Shown: piece by piece, positions 44,754 to 56,343 of the stretch
How positions within the stretch are numbered: position 1 is the first letter of the stretch
How the letters are laid out: each line of letters begins with the position of its first letter
Notes under the pieces: model-generated
The model's database searches: none
The model's input: the letters and a program-made list of their open reading frames with translations, nothing else
What the model was told of the DNA's origin: nothing
Origin: Apiospora phragmitis
Lineage: Eukaryota; Ascomycota; Sordariomycetes; Amphisphaeriales; Apiosporaceae
Length of the DNA: 64,000 nt
Direction: 5' to 3'
NCBI GenBank assembly: GCA_038363925.1
Contig: JAQQWL010000005.1
Location: 1,364,001 to 1,428,000, forward strand
Position numbers and translations under genes: made by a program

Positions 44754-46577
44754 ATGAATTCCGCACGATCTCTAATCCTGCGGCCAGTAATTGCGCGAGC
44801 CACCGTGAAGCCCAACAACTTCTTCATTGCCCAGAAGCGTATATCCATCGTCTCATTCCAGTTCCGAGCCATGTCCGAATTCAAGCTCAAGGACCTCTCC
44901 TCGCTGTCCCTCCAGCCCGGAGAGAAGCAGGAGGTAGAGGTAGAAGGTATCGAGGGAGGAAAGGTGCTCCTTGCCAACGTCGGCGGCAAGATCCAGGCTC
45001 TCGGCCCCAAGTGCACTCATTATGGCGCACCCTTGGTCAAAGGTGTCATGACCAAGTCTGGTCGCATCACTTGCCCATGGCACGGAGGTAAGTTTTCTCC
45101 TGTAGACGATCAATTGAGAAATTTCCCTCCTGTTGCTACCATCTAACATGTGATTGCTGCATATAGCCTGCTTCAACGGCAAGACCGGCGATGTCGAGGA
45201 TGCACCCGCCCTAGATTCCCTGCCAGTATTCAAGGTCATCGAGAAGGACGGAGCCGTCTACGTACAAGGCGAGGAGGCCACCATCAAGGCTGGCCGACGC
45301 CAGCCCAACCTGAAGAGTACATCTGCCACCAAGTCCGAGAAGGTCGTCGTTGTAGGAGGAGGTAGCGGAGGTCTCGGCTTGGTTCAGGGGCTTCGCGAAA
45401 AGGGCTACGGCGGAAAGATCACCATGATCACGAACGAAGGCGTGCTACCCATTGATCGAACCAAGCTGTCCAAGGCTTTGATGACCGACGTTTCCAAGCT
45501 ACAATGGAGAAATGACGAGTGGTTCAAGACAGGCTCTGTTGACGTTGTCCAGCAAGAGGTCAGCGCTGTTGACTTCGGTTCCAAGGAGGTTACCACGAAG
45601 GCAGGTGGCAAGTTCAGCTACGACAAGTTGGTCCTGGCCACCGGCGGCACCCCCAAGAACCTCCCCTACAAGGTTTCAAGGTACTCGGAAACATCTTCAT
45701 GCTTCGGAATGTCGAGAATGCCAAGGACATCAACAACGCTATTGGCGACAAAGGCAAGAGGATCGTTATTGTTGGCAGCAGTTTCATTGGTATGGAACTC
45801 GCCAACTGTGTAGCTGCGGACAACAATGTCACTGTCATTGGAATGGAGAACACCCCACTGGAGCGTGTTCTCGGAAAGGAAGTTGGCGCCGGCCTCCAGA
45901 AGAGCCTCGAGGGCAAGGGTGTCAAGTTCCACATGGGGGCCAGTGTCGACAAAGCTGAGCCATCATCTTCAGACCCTTCCAAGGTCGGCTCTGTCGTCTT
46001 GAAGGATGGAACCAAGCTGGAGGCAGATCTGGTTGTTCTTGGCATTGGTGTTTCACCAGCCACAGAATATTTGAGGGAGAACAAGGTCGTCCGACTTGAG
46101 GAGGACGGATCACTGAAGACTGATGAACAATACTCAGTTGTCGGCTTGAAGGATGTCTACGCAATTGGAGATATCGCATCGTTCCCTTATAAGGGACCTG
46201 GTGGAGAGGGCAAGTACGTACGCATTGAGCATTGGAACGTTGCCCAACAGTCCGGCCGTATCGTGGCGGGCCAAATTGTTAACCCTTCAATTAAGCCGGA
46301 GTTCTTCACGCCTATCTTCTGGTCCGCTCTGGGAGCCCAAATGCGATATTGTGGAAACACATCCAACGGATATGACGACCTCATCCTGAACGGCAACCCT
46401 GCAGAGGCGAACTTCGTTGCTTACTACTGCAAAGGCGAGACAGTTGTCGCTCTGGCCAGCATGGGGCGGGACCCTGTCATGTCCCAGGCAGCCGAGCTGA
46501 TGAGACGCGGCAAGATGCCCTCTAAGAGTGAAATCAAGGGTGGGCTGGATATTCTGAGCCTGGGACCTCCTGAGTGA
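44754..46577 (+). CDS. Rieske [2Fe-2S] plus FAD-dependent reductase, AIFM3-like
   Basis: Proteins of this type join an N-terminal Rieske ferredoxin domain to a pyridine-nucleotide disulphide reductase of the apoptosis-inducing-factor group. The start gives a basic, mitochondrial-type leader (MNSARSLILRPVIARATVKP); a second ATG at 44871 (MSEFKLKDLSS) would give a cytosolic form. The cluster ligands are CTHYGAPL and CPWHGACF, the latter created by splicing of the 79-bp intron 45088-45166. Two dinucleotide folds follow, VVVVGGGSGGLG and IVIVGSSFIGMELA, then the FAD-binding DVYAIGDIASFPY, ending at 46577. Near 45672 the frame drops by one base (YK then GFKVLGNIFMLRN); restoring one G in the GG before TTT would fix it, so this is probably a sequence error. 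Likely electron transfer from NAD(P)H; partner unknown. Confidence 0.88.
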
Positions 46578-47113
46578 AGGGGCGAGGCTTGTTTGTAACC
46601 AACAAGCTATGATATCACTTGAGCGTGAAACCCTTAGGAAGCCAAGTGCTTGAACCAAATAAGGCGTTCGAATTGATTTATTATTTAACTGGCATTTATT
46701 ATAATCCCTAAGCTATAGTGTAGGGCACAGAATCATAGTGTCTTTGGCGTATCACAGCCCCTTGGTTTCAATGACTTACGCAATATTCCAGAATATCCCA
46801 GGAATTGTCCAAGCTTCATGCATCATATCTAACAGTTAAGTCATTGTGATAGTATTGTGGTGTCATCGGGTCTTCATTCGACTTTCCCCCAGTTTCTATC
46901 CGTCAACGAATTGGACGACTCTTGTCTCGGCAGCTCCACCACTCCGCAGATCGGCATTTACAGTGGGTGCCCGTCGGTTGCACACGCCGGCTGATAAGCT
47001 CCGACGTGGGATGAATACTACATAAATGCACTTGTGTGTACACTCAGTCATGAACTACTAATATCACACCCATCCTCTCTCAGTATCTTCACCTCTACAT
47101 TAGCATCCAGGTT
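46578..47113. other. intergenic interval
   Basis: 3' flank of the Rieske/AIF-type gene and upstream region of the FAD oxidoreductase. No coding frame recognised. Confidence 0.45.
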
Positions 47114-49005
47114 ATGGAGGCTCAAAATTCCTATGACCCATTTGGCTTATACCGATCCTCCCCGGAAAATAAGAAAAACATGGTTCTACAACAAATAGCA
47201 ACACCGGCAGATCCTGCCGGTCTCGTCACTGGCGTCACAAGGCCCGGTTCCTCAGCCACCCTCAACGTAGACGAGTCCATCGGCGAAGGGAAGGAGAGGG
47301 GCGCGGGGCAGTGGGGGTTTCCCAGGCCCAAGGGGCAGTCGCTGTCCTACTGGCTGCAGCAAGTGCGGTGTGACGAGCTGATTGACCACCGGACGACGGA
47401 AGAGCTGCCGGAAACGGCCGATACTGTGGTGATAGGAAGTGGTGTGAGTCCGAACAGTGATAAGTTGTCGCATCGTATCTCTGTCTCTCCAGCTAGCTAA
47501 TATGTTTCTTTTTCTGTCTTCTAGATCACTGGGACACTTGTGGCCAAGTATCACAAGCAGACCTGGCCCGATAAGAGCGTGGTCGTGCTAGAGGCTCGGG
47601 ACTTTTGCTCGGGCGCTACGGGACGGAATGCGGGCCACTGCAAACCGGATCAGTGGAGAGGGTTCGGCAAATACGAGAAGCAGTTTGGTGCTGAGCAGGC
47701 TATGAAAGTACGATTCCATCCCCCCTTTTCTCTCTGTCTCTCTGGTATACGGACCCGCCTCTTACCCCTTATATTTCCTACTTAATGATGCCAATACTTA
47801 CGGTCCTGAAGATTCTGCAAAACGAACAAGACACGTGGGAAGCCCTAGTTGCCTACGTCCGCGAGCACAAAGTCGACTGCGACCTCTGGGTCGGCGACAC
47901 GCTCGACGTGCCGCTCGACGCCGAGACGGCCGCGCTGGCCTGGGACGTCTTCGAGCGCTACAAGGCCGCGGGCGGCAAGTTCGACCACATCAACGTGACG
48001 ACGGACCCCGAGGAGGCGGCGCGAATCACCCGCTTGAAGGACGCGCAGGCTTGCTACGCCTGGCCGGCCGCGACGCTGCAGCCGCGCAAGCTCGTCGCCG
48101 AACTCATGCGGGTCAACTTGGCGGCGGGCGTGAATCTGCAAACCTTCACGCCAGCGCGGAGCGTGAGTCCTTATAGTGATGATAATTCTTCGGTGGAAAA
48201 GGAGGAGGAGAAAGGGGAAGAAGAAGTACCGCTGGACCGTCCACACCGACCGCGGCCCCATCGCCTGCGCCGACGTCGTCCACGCCGCCAACGCCTACCT
48301 GCCGGCCTACGAACCGTCCCTGCGCGGCCTCATCCGCCCCAAGCCGCACATGTGCAACAAGGTGCTCCCGCCCCTGAAATTCGCGGGCGCGCGCGCGCTG
48401 CGCCACTCGTACGGCATCCTGCTGCGCGACGGGTCCCTGTTCAGCATCAACCCGCGCCACGGCGCCGACGGCGTCGTCCTGGTCGGCGGGTCGAACCCGG
48501 GGCAGCGCGGGCTGGACGAGCGGGTCGCGGCGCAGCCCGTGGAGGACCAGAGGTGCGTTGACGATGGGATCTCTTCTGGGGCGGCGGGTGATGGTGACGG
48601 TATTGGTGGTAGTGGGAGTGAAAGCCAAGCGGCAGCGAGACGGGTCACGGACGAGGTGCGCCGGTTCGCCGAGGCGCAGTTCGACGGGTGGCGCGAGTCG
48701 GCGGACCGCGACGGGCTGGGCCCGGGCGCCGGGTACGACTACTCGTGGAGTGGTATCATCGGCGTCGCGGCCGACGGCGTGCCCTTCGTGGGCGCGATGC
48801 CGGGGCGGGTCGGGCAGTGGGTGTGCGCGGGGCACTGCGGCCACGGCATGGCGAGGATCTTCACGGCGGCGCCGGGGCTCGTCAAGTTGATGGATGGAGA
48901 GGGTGGGAGATTACGGGGCTGCCGGATGTGTATCAGCTCACGCAGGAGAGGTTGGACAGGTTGCGTGAGCAGCTAGGCAGAGGAGACGGGTTCAAGGAGT
49001 CGTGA
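47114..49005 (+). CDS. FAD-dependent oxidoreductase, DAO/OrdL-like
   Basis: Exons 47114-47443, 47525-47707, 47812-48162 and 48215-49005; introns of 81, 104 and 52 bp. The third intron removes a Glu/Lys-rich stretch and rejoins FTPARS to GKKKYRWTVHTDRG in phase. The FAD-binding glycine motif VIGSGITGTLVAKY is built across intron 1. It is followed by LEARDFCSGATGRNAGHCKP and the C-terminal GHCGHGMARIF typical of D-amino-acid/sarcosine/glutamylputrescine oxidase relatives. Substrate is probably an amine or amino acid; not decidable here. A low-complexity insert (near 48560-48640) might be a further intron. Near 48905 the frame drops by one base, after which the normal end WEITGLPDVYQLTQERLDRL follows to the stop at 49005. 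Not a secreted protein. Confidence 0.82.
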
Positions 49006-49987
49006 TGATGGATGATTACGACAGAGAGTATTCGAGTTTGGGAACGAAGGCATTATCATATTTGCAACATTATTCCGTTTTGCGACACTGTCGATTCGGA
49101 TGCCTTTGGGTTTTCATCCTGTGATGCTATGCTCGCCTCCTTCCGAGCCACCTACTTACCGACCCAGCAACGCAAACAGAAATCGCATTCGGTCGGCTTT
49201 TCATATTACTCGCGTATATGAATATTGAATCAACCACGCGGGATTGAGTCCGATGGTCTGCGCAAAGATGATCAGATAGCCAGATCCCCCGAGGCAATAC
49301 TGCGCCTTGCTTAGGGACCATTCCGCTCGGACTATCTCTGACGCAAAGTCGTGCCACGCGGTCAATCATCATATTCCGTACACCTATATACCCCCTTAGG
49401 TATAGTCTTAAAGACAATCTGGTTCGAGGGCCCCGCCAATTCTATCTTTTTTTTATTCGCGTACTTCTCTCATGGTAGAAAACTAAGCAATAGTTCCTCC
49501 GGCATAGTCTCTCCGGGCCCCATTCTTTTTCTTGCATATTCACCTAGATCAGCCCCGGCTGTGCCGCATCCTCATGCCATGAGCATGTGGTCTTGCTTAG
49601 TGCTTGTTTAGCGGAACTGCCGGGACTTGAGGCCTTTCTCTCATTCGTGGACAGCCGCATCATATCATGTATCTACACATGTAGGATGTTGGAGTCGAAG
49701 TAAGCATTTACCACGTGGAGCTACCCCCCTTGGCTGCCCACGGCACGCCATGCTGTGTCGAGGGGGGCCGGGAGCCAATAATGCCGCCTCGTAGTTGGGA
49801 GGAGCCTGTCGTCGTACGATTGGGCTACCAGGGAAAGAAAGGTACTTGACCACTGGAAACGGATCACTTGCTTTAGGCGGTTGGGTGGTCGGGGAACTGG
49901 CAGAGCTTTATAAAGGAGGGTGCCCTGAGGGGTAAGTAACCAGACTAACCGCTCTTCTCGCAACTAGGAATAAGAAGAACGACGACG
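49006..49987. other. intergenic interval
   Basis: 3' flank of the oxidoreductase and promoter region of the P450 gene. No coding frame recognised. Confidence 0.4.
49909..49914 (+). promoter_or_regulatory. TATA box of the P450 gene
   Basis: TATAAA within GCTTTATAAAGG, 74 bases before the chosen ATG at 49988, the right orientation and distance for a fungal core promoter. Inferred from sequence and position only. Confidence 0.5.
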
Positions 49988-51830
49988 ATGAAAACAATGG
50001 CGATCACGCTTTATCCGTTCGGATTGGCGGCGGCGATGCTGTTAGTGTCGCGTGTGCCGTGGCCGGCGTATTGGCCCTCTGGCTTGCAGTGTCGACCTTC
50101 ATCTCCTGGTACCGCCTAAGACACATCCCCGGCCCATGGTACACCGGCCTGACGTCGGCCTGGGTCGGCTGGGTGGCGTACAGCGGCAAGGCGCACGCCG
50201 TGTACTTGGGCCTGAGCGAGCGGTACGGCAGCCTGGCCCGGATCGGGCCCAACGCGCTCTCGACGTCGGACCCGGAGCTCGTGAAGCGCATGTCCCACCC
50301 CAAGAGCGCGTACGGCAAGGCCGAGTGGGTCGACGGCCACCGTCTGAACCCCTACCACGACAACATGTTCATGGTCCGGGACCCGGCCCAGCACGACAGG
50401 ATGAAGGCCCGGCTGGCGCCCGCGTACAGCGGCCGCGACACGCCGCACCTGGAGCTGTGCATCGACCAGCAGCTCCTGAACCTGCTCGCCCTCATCCGCC
50501 GGACCTACCTCTCGGCGCCCGAGGAGGGCGTCTTCCGCACCATGTCCCTGATCGATGTAACGTCGTTCTTCACTCTCGACGTCATCTCCAAGGTGGCTCT
50601 CGGCAGCGAGTTCGGGTGCTGTGCACAGAACGCGGACCCTTACAAGTTCCACGAGGTCCTCGGCGAACACGTTCCCAAAATGGGCCTCACGACCGACGTC
50701 CCGTGGATCCGCCGTATCCTCTATTCCTCCATCGGCCTGAGGCTCTTCGGACCTCGTGAGACGGACAAATCCGGCATGGGGCCGCTGATGAAGTACGTCA
50801 TAATCTCTAGTGTTGAACGCCCCCCCCCTGCATATCCACACATACAGAGAGCCCTCCATGGCTGACATCATTAATGGTACAGAGTCACCAATGATGTTGT
50901 CCGATCACGGTATGGCCAGGTTCAGGAAGGCAAGTCGGATATGCTGGTAAGTCGAGAGTATCTCGAGGAAACAATCTAACGAGACCCCTTCTGCTGTTAC
51001 CTTTACCTCTTGCCCATCATTTTTAGGTGTCATTCATCAACCACGGTCTGACGCAGGCGGAATGTGAAAGCGAGGCGCTTTTCATGTTCGTTGCGGGGTC
51101 CGACACATCCGCCTCCGCCATTCGCATCACGATGTTTTACATCTTGTCCTGCCCCCGTGCTCACCAGAAGCTCAAGGCCGAGATCCGCGCCGCGATCCGC
51201 GAAGGCCGGGCCTCGAGTCCCGTCATCACTGTGGCCGAGGCCAAGCAACTACCCTACCTCCAAGCCGTCCTCTACGAAGGCCTGCGCATGCGCCCCGTGA
51301 CCACGGGCCAGCAGGCCAAGGAGGTGCCCGCGGGCGGCGACACCATCGACGGCCGGTTCGTGCCCGGCGGGACCTCCATCGCCATCAACTTCGCCGCCAT
51401 CCTGCGGTCCACGAGCTTGTTCGGGGCCGACGCCGACGCGTTCCGCCCGGAGCGCTTCCTCGAGCTGCCGTCGCAGGCCGCGCTCGTCGAGATGCGCCGC
51501 AACGTCGAGCTGAACTTCGGCTACGGCCGGTACATGTGTGCGGGAAAGCCTCTCGCGTTCATGGAGTTTCACAAGATTTACTTCCAGGTATGATACCAAT
51601 CAATCCTCTTCTATGGCGGCGTGCATGATGGTTGACGGATGGTGCGACGCTGTTCTTGGATGTGATGTGACTGACGTTGAGTGACATTTCGCTAATATTC
51701 ATGCCAGCTCTTACGAGAATTCGATTTCCAGCTCATGGAGCCTCAACACCCCTTGCGCTCCGAGAGCTATGCCCTCTTCCGTGACTCGGGCCTGAAGGTT
51801 CGCGTTACGAAAGCTTTTGACATGGAGTAG
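49988..51830 (+). CDS. cytochrome P450 monooxygenase
   Basis: Exons 49988-50792, 50883-50946, 51027-51587 and 51708-51830; introns of 90, 80 and 120 bp; about 517 residues. The N-terminal membrane anchor reads MKTMAITLYPFGLAAAMLLV in one frame and VACAVAGVLALWLAVSTFIS in the next; the shift near 50042 equals one missing base. Then come the proline hinge (LRHIPGPWYTG), the I-helix oxygen-binding segment (FMFVAGSDTSASA), the E-x-x-R motif in EGLRMRP, the PERF segment (FRPERFL) and the haem-Cys loop FGYGRYMCAGKPLA. All key residues are present. The type is a class II, ER-bound fungal P450 of the benzoate hydroxylase/pisatin demethylase-like group; substrate unknown. A broken laccase lies downstream on the same strand and an FAD oxidase upstream. 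Confidence 0.9.
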
Positions 51831-52435
51831 GCGAGTCTGTTTAAAGGGAGATTGGTGTTGAAAGGAGAAGAAAGTGGATGTTGGACGTAGTGAGAATGAT
51901 TGGAATGATTAAAGGGAGAACAGTAAGCGCTTTGAAGTACGACTGGTGGATTAGGATATGTCGTTGAGTTTTCATGATTATCGCCCCCAGATAATTCAAG
52001 GAGCATGTTTATGACAAGACTTGATGCTCCACTGAATCAACATGAGTAACAGTGGGAAGCCGGTAAATAATAGTGGGGATATCGCTATATGAGGGCCTAA
52101 AGCGGCTTCAACTTCCTCTCCAGTCCACTGAAGAGATACCAACCGGCCGGCGTGCTCTTCTTCGTACGCTCTCCCAGCACATAACCCTTCCGCATTGCAC
52201 TTCCCAAAAGCAAAATCAGAGGGGGTCTGATCGAACGTCTATATTCTTCTAACCATATTCTTCTTATCTCCTTAAACATTGATTTTCATTCCAGATGCTA
52301 GACTAGACCTCGGACCTGCTAAAAGGGGTAAGATTGTAAATCGATATATCAAAGAAAAAAAAGTCAGTAGGTATGCATTTGGATGTGCTAACCCCCAGGT
52401 GTAAGTAAGGTTGGTTTGGGTGATGATAGTGAAGT
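51831..52435. other. intergenic interval
   Basis: 3' flank of the P450 gene and upstream region of the laccase. No coding frame recognised. Confidence 0.4.
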
Positions 52436-54501
52436 TTGTCGCGCCTGCCCTATGAACCGCTGTCCCCTACAAGGATTCCCCGTAACTCCAGCCAAGCCAA
52501 TGCCTTGGCAGAAGGAACCATCGTCTCTCCAAATGTGACTGCAACCCGCCCACAATTTTGGAGAAACCTGAATTGCATGGATGCTGCATACAATACCAAG
52601 AGGGCTGGCAAGACCAGGACAAAGGACTCAGTTCCCAAAGATGTGCGGATACGGTCTCACACATCAAGATGTGGAAGTGGGTGCAAAAGAAAGCATGAAA
52701 CCCTGTTACCGAGTTCGACTTATCTAGGAATACACTCGAGGAATTCCCATATCACCGCCTCGGAGTGCTATTCGCGCCCAGTCATGGTTTTCAACGGCTC
52801 GCTCCCTGGACCAACTATCGAAGCCGACTTGGGGGATAATGTCATTATCCATGTCACCAACAATTTGAAGAACAGTGGGTACTTCAACCACCCTCTCGTA
52901 TACGACTCCTGCCGTCGCCTGTAAACTCACCTTGCTACAGCACATCCATACATTGGCATGGCATGCATCAGAGGGGCAGTATTGCCCACGACGGTCAGTA
53001 GATCCTTTGATACCCCTCGAGATGGTTTGGGAACCTGTCTTATCCGTCCCAGGAGTCCCGGGAGTGACACAAAGTCCATCGTTCCCAGCAACACCATGAC
53101 CTACCGGTTCCAGGCTACCCAGTACGGCACGGCCTGGTACCACTCGCATTCCAGTCTGCAACTAGCAGAAGGACTGTTCGGGCCCATCGTGATCCACGGC
53201 CCAGCGACTGCTGACTATGATATCGACGTGGGGCCCGTCATGATCATGGACTGGCCGCACGTCACCGCGTGGGAGACTTGGGAGACCTACCAGCACCGCG
53301 TAGCCCTGGTCCAACCGATGGCCGCAAACGGGCTGATCAACAGCCTGAATCCATACGACTGTAGCGAGTTCCCAAGACCCCGCGTGTGTCGGTGGAAGCA
53401 GCAAGACGGCAGGGCGGTTCGTGGTGAGCTTCGAAAAGGGGCTCAAGTACCGGTTCCGCATCATCGACGTCCAGACCGACGGCTACGTGAAGTTCGCCAT
53501 CGACGAGCACAAACTCACGGTCATCACGGCCGACCTCGTGCCCATCCGACCGTACCAGGCCGACAGCGTCATCCTCGCGAGCGGGCAGCGCTACGACATT
53601 GTCGTCGAAGCCGACCAGCCCGTTGGCAGCAACTACTGGCTGCGCGCCATCTATCAGATGGCTTGCAATAACAACGACAAGGTCAACAAGGACAACAACC
53701 TCGGTATCGTGCGATATGAGGGCGTAGAAGACACCGAATCCGAACCCACTACCACCGTCAGCCGGGCCATCACGGACAGCTGCGGCGACGAGCCGGCCGG
53801 AAGCCTCGTCCCTGGGTCGCGCACGAGGTCGACGGCGCGGACGTGCGCAACACCGTCGGGGTCTGCTGGTACTACGAGCTGGACCTGGTCTTCAACAACA
53901 ACCCAACATTTTCCCGTCCAAAGGCAATGTGGTTTCGCTCGACGTCGCCGGCCAGTGGGTCTACTGGATCACCCAGGACTTGGGTCTCGTGAACGCCTAT
54001 CATCCCTTGCACTTGCACGGCCACGACTTGTACGTGCTGGCGCATGGGGCTAAGTGCGTTTGTGCCCGGGGGTCGTCAGGCTCGACACGAAGAACCCGCC
54101 GCGGAGGGATACCGCCACGCTGTATGGGAATGGGTATACGGTGATTGCGTTCAAGACGGATAACCCTGGGTGAGTAAATTTCTCATTTATCGGTTTCTTG
54201 TCTTCGGGCCCAGCTGGATCAGTATGTGAAGACGGAGATCGTGTAAGATTCCTTGAGTACCTTTTCACTCTTCGAAGCGCTACTGGCTTATGATACCCAA
54301 CGCAGTCTCTGGCTGTTCCACTGCCATATCGCATAGCACGCAAGCCAAGGCCTTGCCATGCAGGTGGTCGAGAGGGCCTCGGAGATCCCGGGCTTGCTGA
54401 AGGATGACGCGGCCGATATGAACCGCACGTGCCGTGGCTGGACTCCGTTCTATCACTCGCCGGATCAGGAGGACGATAGGCAAGACGACTCGGGAATATG
54501 A
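52436..54501 (+). pseudogene. laccase-type multicopper oxidase, broken
   Basis: All four copper motifs of ascomycete laccases are present in order: SIHWHGMHQRG, TAWYHSHSS, HPLHLHGHDLYVL and LFHCHIA. Exons can be followed from about 52436 (FNGSLPGPTIEADLGD), through introns near 52868-52939 and 52994-53060, then a long middle part (KYRFRIIDVQTDGYVKFAID), to the end near 54501. The frame shifts by one base near 53078, 53385, 53810, 53920 and 54060, some by loss and one by gain. The codon after HCHIA, Trp in relatives, is TAG (54334-54336), followed by HASQGLAMQVVERASEI still open. TGG to TAG is the change expected from C-to-T on the other strand at CpA. No clear signal peptide is visible in the first exon. 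I read it as a dead gene, though errors may add to the shifts. Confidence 0.75.
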
Positions 54502-55058
54502 CACTCATCGCAATGATTAGTATGGGATTTCTGGCATACCAATTTCCCACGACATGTATCTCATCGTCGGGCCGGACTGTCAAAATGATTTTCTTCTAGC
54601 AGTTCGTCGGGCGGAGGGACTCATTCAAGTGCGTGGGGCTCAGTAATGACGCCACGCTCGCTGACTCAGAGAGCGATACGCAGATGGTATATTAGCCATC
54701 AATTCAATTCAACATAGGTGAACAATACAGAGACCGCGTATGCACTAACACGCGAAATATAATCAGCTCTTTTCGGTTGAAGCGATCATAATCCATCGAG
54801 AAGTAGTGATTTCCTAACACAGCAACAGTAGCAGGAAGTTCGGACGAGTCTCGAGTCAGGTCGTCAGTGCTCAGACATCTGGGTCTGAACCACTTCCTGC
54901 TACATCTCAATCAGCTCGTGTTTCGTTTGCCGTTTGCCGCTCCCTTCATCAACGACACGGTCAATGAAAAAACAATTTGGGAAGAGTCATCAGTTCAAAG
55001 TACAAGCAAATATTGCTCATTTCACTACCGAGTCTGTCTGTCTCGACCCTCCATACCG
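54502..55058. other. intergenic interval
   Basis: Upstream region of the small secreted protein gene. The same frame is open back to 54867 but has no clear start and no signal-like sequence, so it was not included in the gene. Confidence 0.4.
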
Positions 55059-55514
55059 ATGAGTTACATAGCTTCAATAATAGCCATGATGGCCTTCATG
55101 GTCTACTCATTCGCCTCCTTAGCCACGCCCGCTGCCACCGCCAACGACCTTCCCTCTTATTCCTCCCCAACAGGCAATTGCCAGAAGGCATGCGCGGCCT
55201 TCCTCCAGCTCACCACATCGTGTTCTGGCATTAGCAGCAGCAGCCGCGATAGCCCATTGTCCAAACAGTTGCAGTGTCTATGTAGTCTCGACGACTACTC
55301 AAGCTCAACTTCATGCCTCGGGTGTCTACGTAATAGCGGCCAGGGTAATGCGTTCGCAGGTCCGTTACATCCCCCCTTTGATTATGTTCTTGCGAGTACC
55401 CGACCAGGAACTTACCTAATGATCTCTCCCTGTATAGATGAGATTACGAGGCTTCAGGCTCACTGCAGGTCAGCCGCCTCTTCGCAGGAGCCACCCGAGC
55501 TGGACGAGTTGTGA
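55059..55514 (+). CDS. small secreted cysteine-rich protein
   Basis: Exon 1 is 55059-55359 and exon 2 is 55438-55514, giving 125 residues. The 78-bp intron (GTCCGT...TAG) has no in-frame stop and a length divisible by three, so retention would add 26 residues. The signal peptide is MSYIASIIAMMAFMVYSFAS. The mature part has about nine cysteines in a spaced pattern (NCQKACAAF, TTSCSG, LQCLCSL, SCLGCL, AHC) and a Glu-rich end. No domain recognised. Small size, secretion signal and many Cys fit an extracellular or effector-like protein, but that is inference. Confidence 0.65.
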   Translation: MSYIASIIAMMAFMVYSFASLATPAATANDLPSYSSPTGNCQKACAAFLQLTTSCSGISSSSRDSPLSKQLQCLCSLDDYSSSTSCLGCLRNSGQGNAFAGPLHPPFDYVLASTRPGTYLMISPCIDEITRLQAHCRSAASSQEPPELDEL

Positions 55515-56343
55515 AAAACCTCGGCCGTCGGATAGAACTCGCCCCTACGCCAGCTTCTTTTCGAGTCTCGGCGTGGAAACGACTGTCAATGGTGAAGCTG
55601 CGGGTGGGTTTCCAGATCTTGGATCCAACTTCTCAACTCAGAATTATTAGCCACATGGCAAACGAACAAACCTTCACCGCATGGCTCTCTGGGCTGTCAA
55701 GATGACTTTCTTTATATTACATCTCACGCTAACGTACAACGGGTCAAATGTATAAGCAAGTGAGTTGCTCTTCTGAAAAGATTACATAGGAAAAGAACAA
55801 GCATGCCCTCAGACAAAAGGCTGCTGCTGCTGCTGCTGTATAAAAGCGCCCGCCCGCCCCTTTTCCCAAATCAGGGTTGATGATATGCAATGTATCTCCC
55901 AAAACCTTCCCAAGATCAAATCAAAACTGGCCAACAACATTCTAATAATCGTTTCATCCACCTGCCCCCTCAAGTCCCCATATGATGCCCAGACGCAGAT
56001 GCAACCCCCAATTCAATATATAAATTATAAACAAGAAACTGCGGCACGCTCGGCCGTTGCGGGTATCAAACTTCTTTCTCCTTTATCTTCGATCTCCCAA
56101 CTCCACGATGATGGCAAGAAAATAATATGTCGGCCCAAAGTTACAACCATGCTCACTCCTAAAACACCGTTCAAATGCCAATGAAGAAAAAGGATATTGT
56201 GTATATCCACCCAGATAATAGCTTTTCGTCGTACAAGGCCCCATTACTGCTTGGGCCAAGGATATCAAAAGTAGAATAAAGAAATGCTCGCGTGGGAGCA
56301 GGTGGGTTGCGATTCCGATGGCGCTGAAAAAGAAACAATAGTG
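55515..56343. other. intergenic interval
   Basis: Contains a (CTG)6 tract at 55821-55838 directly joined to TATAAAAG at 55839-55846 on the plus strand. The short plus-strand frames that follow are not convincing. The right part is probably the 3' UTR of the coiled-coil gene. Confidence 0.4.

Noticed and set aside
48163..48214. Frameshift in the FAD oxidoreductase near 48200
   Set aside because: A 52-bp intron (GTGAGT...AAG) removes the Glu/Lys-rich stretch and restores the frame exactly.
48146..48844. Minus-strand open frame of 232 codons
   Set aside because: Antisense to the FAD oxidoreductase; low-complexity composition and no motif.
50116..50871. Minus-strand open frame of 251 codons
   Set aside because: Antisense to P450 exon 1, which has strong motif and splice support.
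44754..54501. Secondary-metabolite gene cluster
   Set aside because: Redox genes are present, but no polyketide synthase, peptide synthetase or terpene enzyme is visible, and the laccase is broken.
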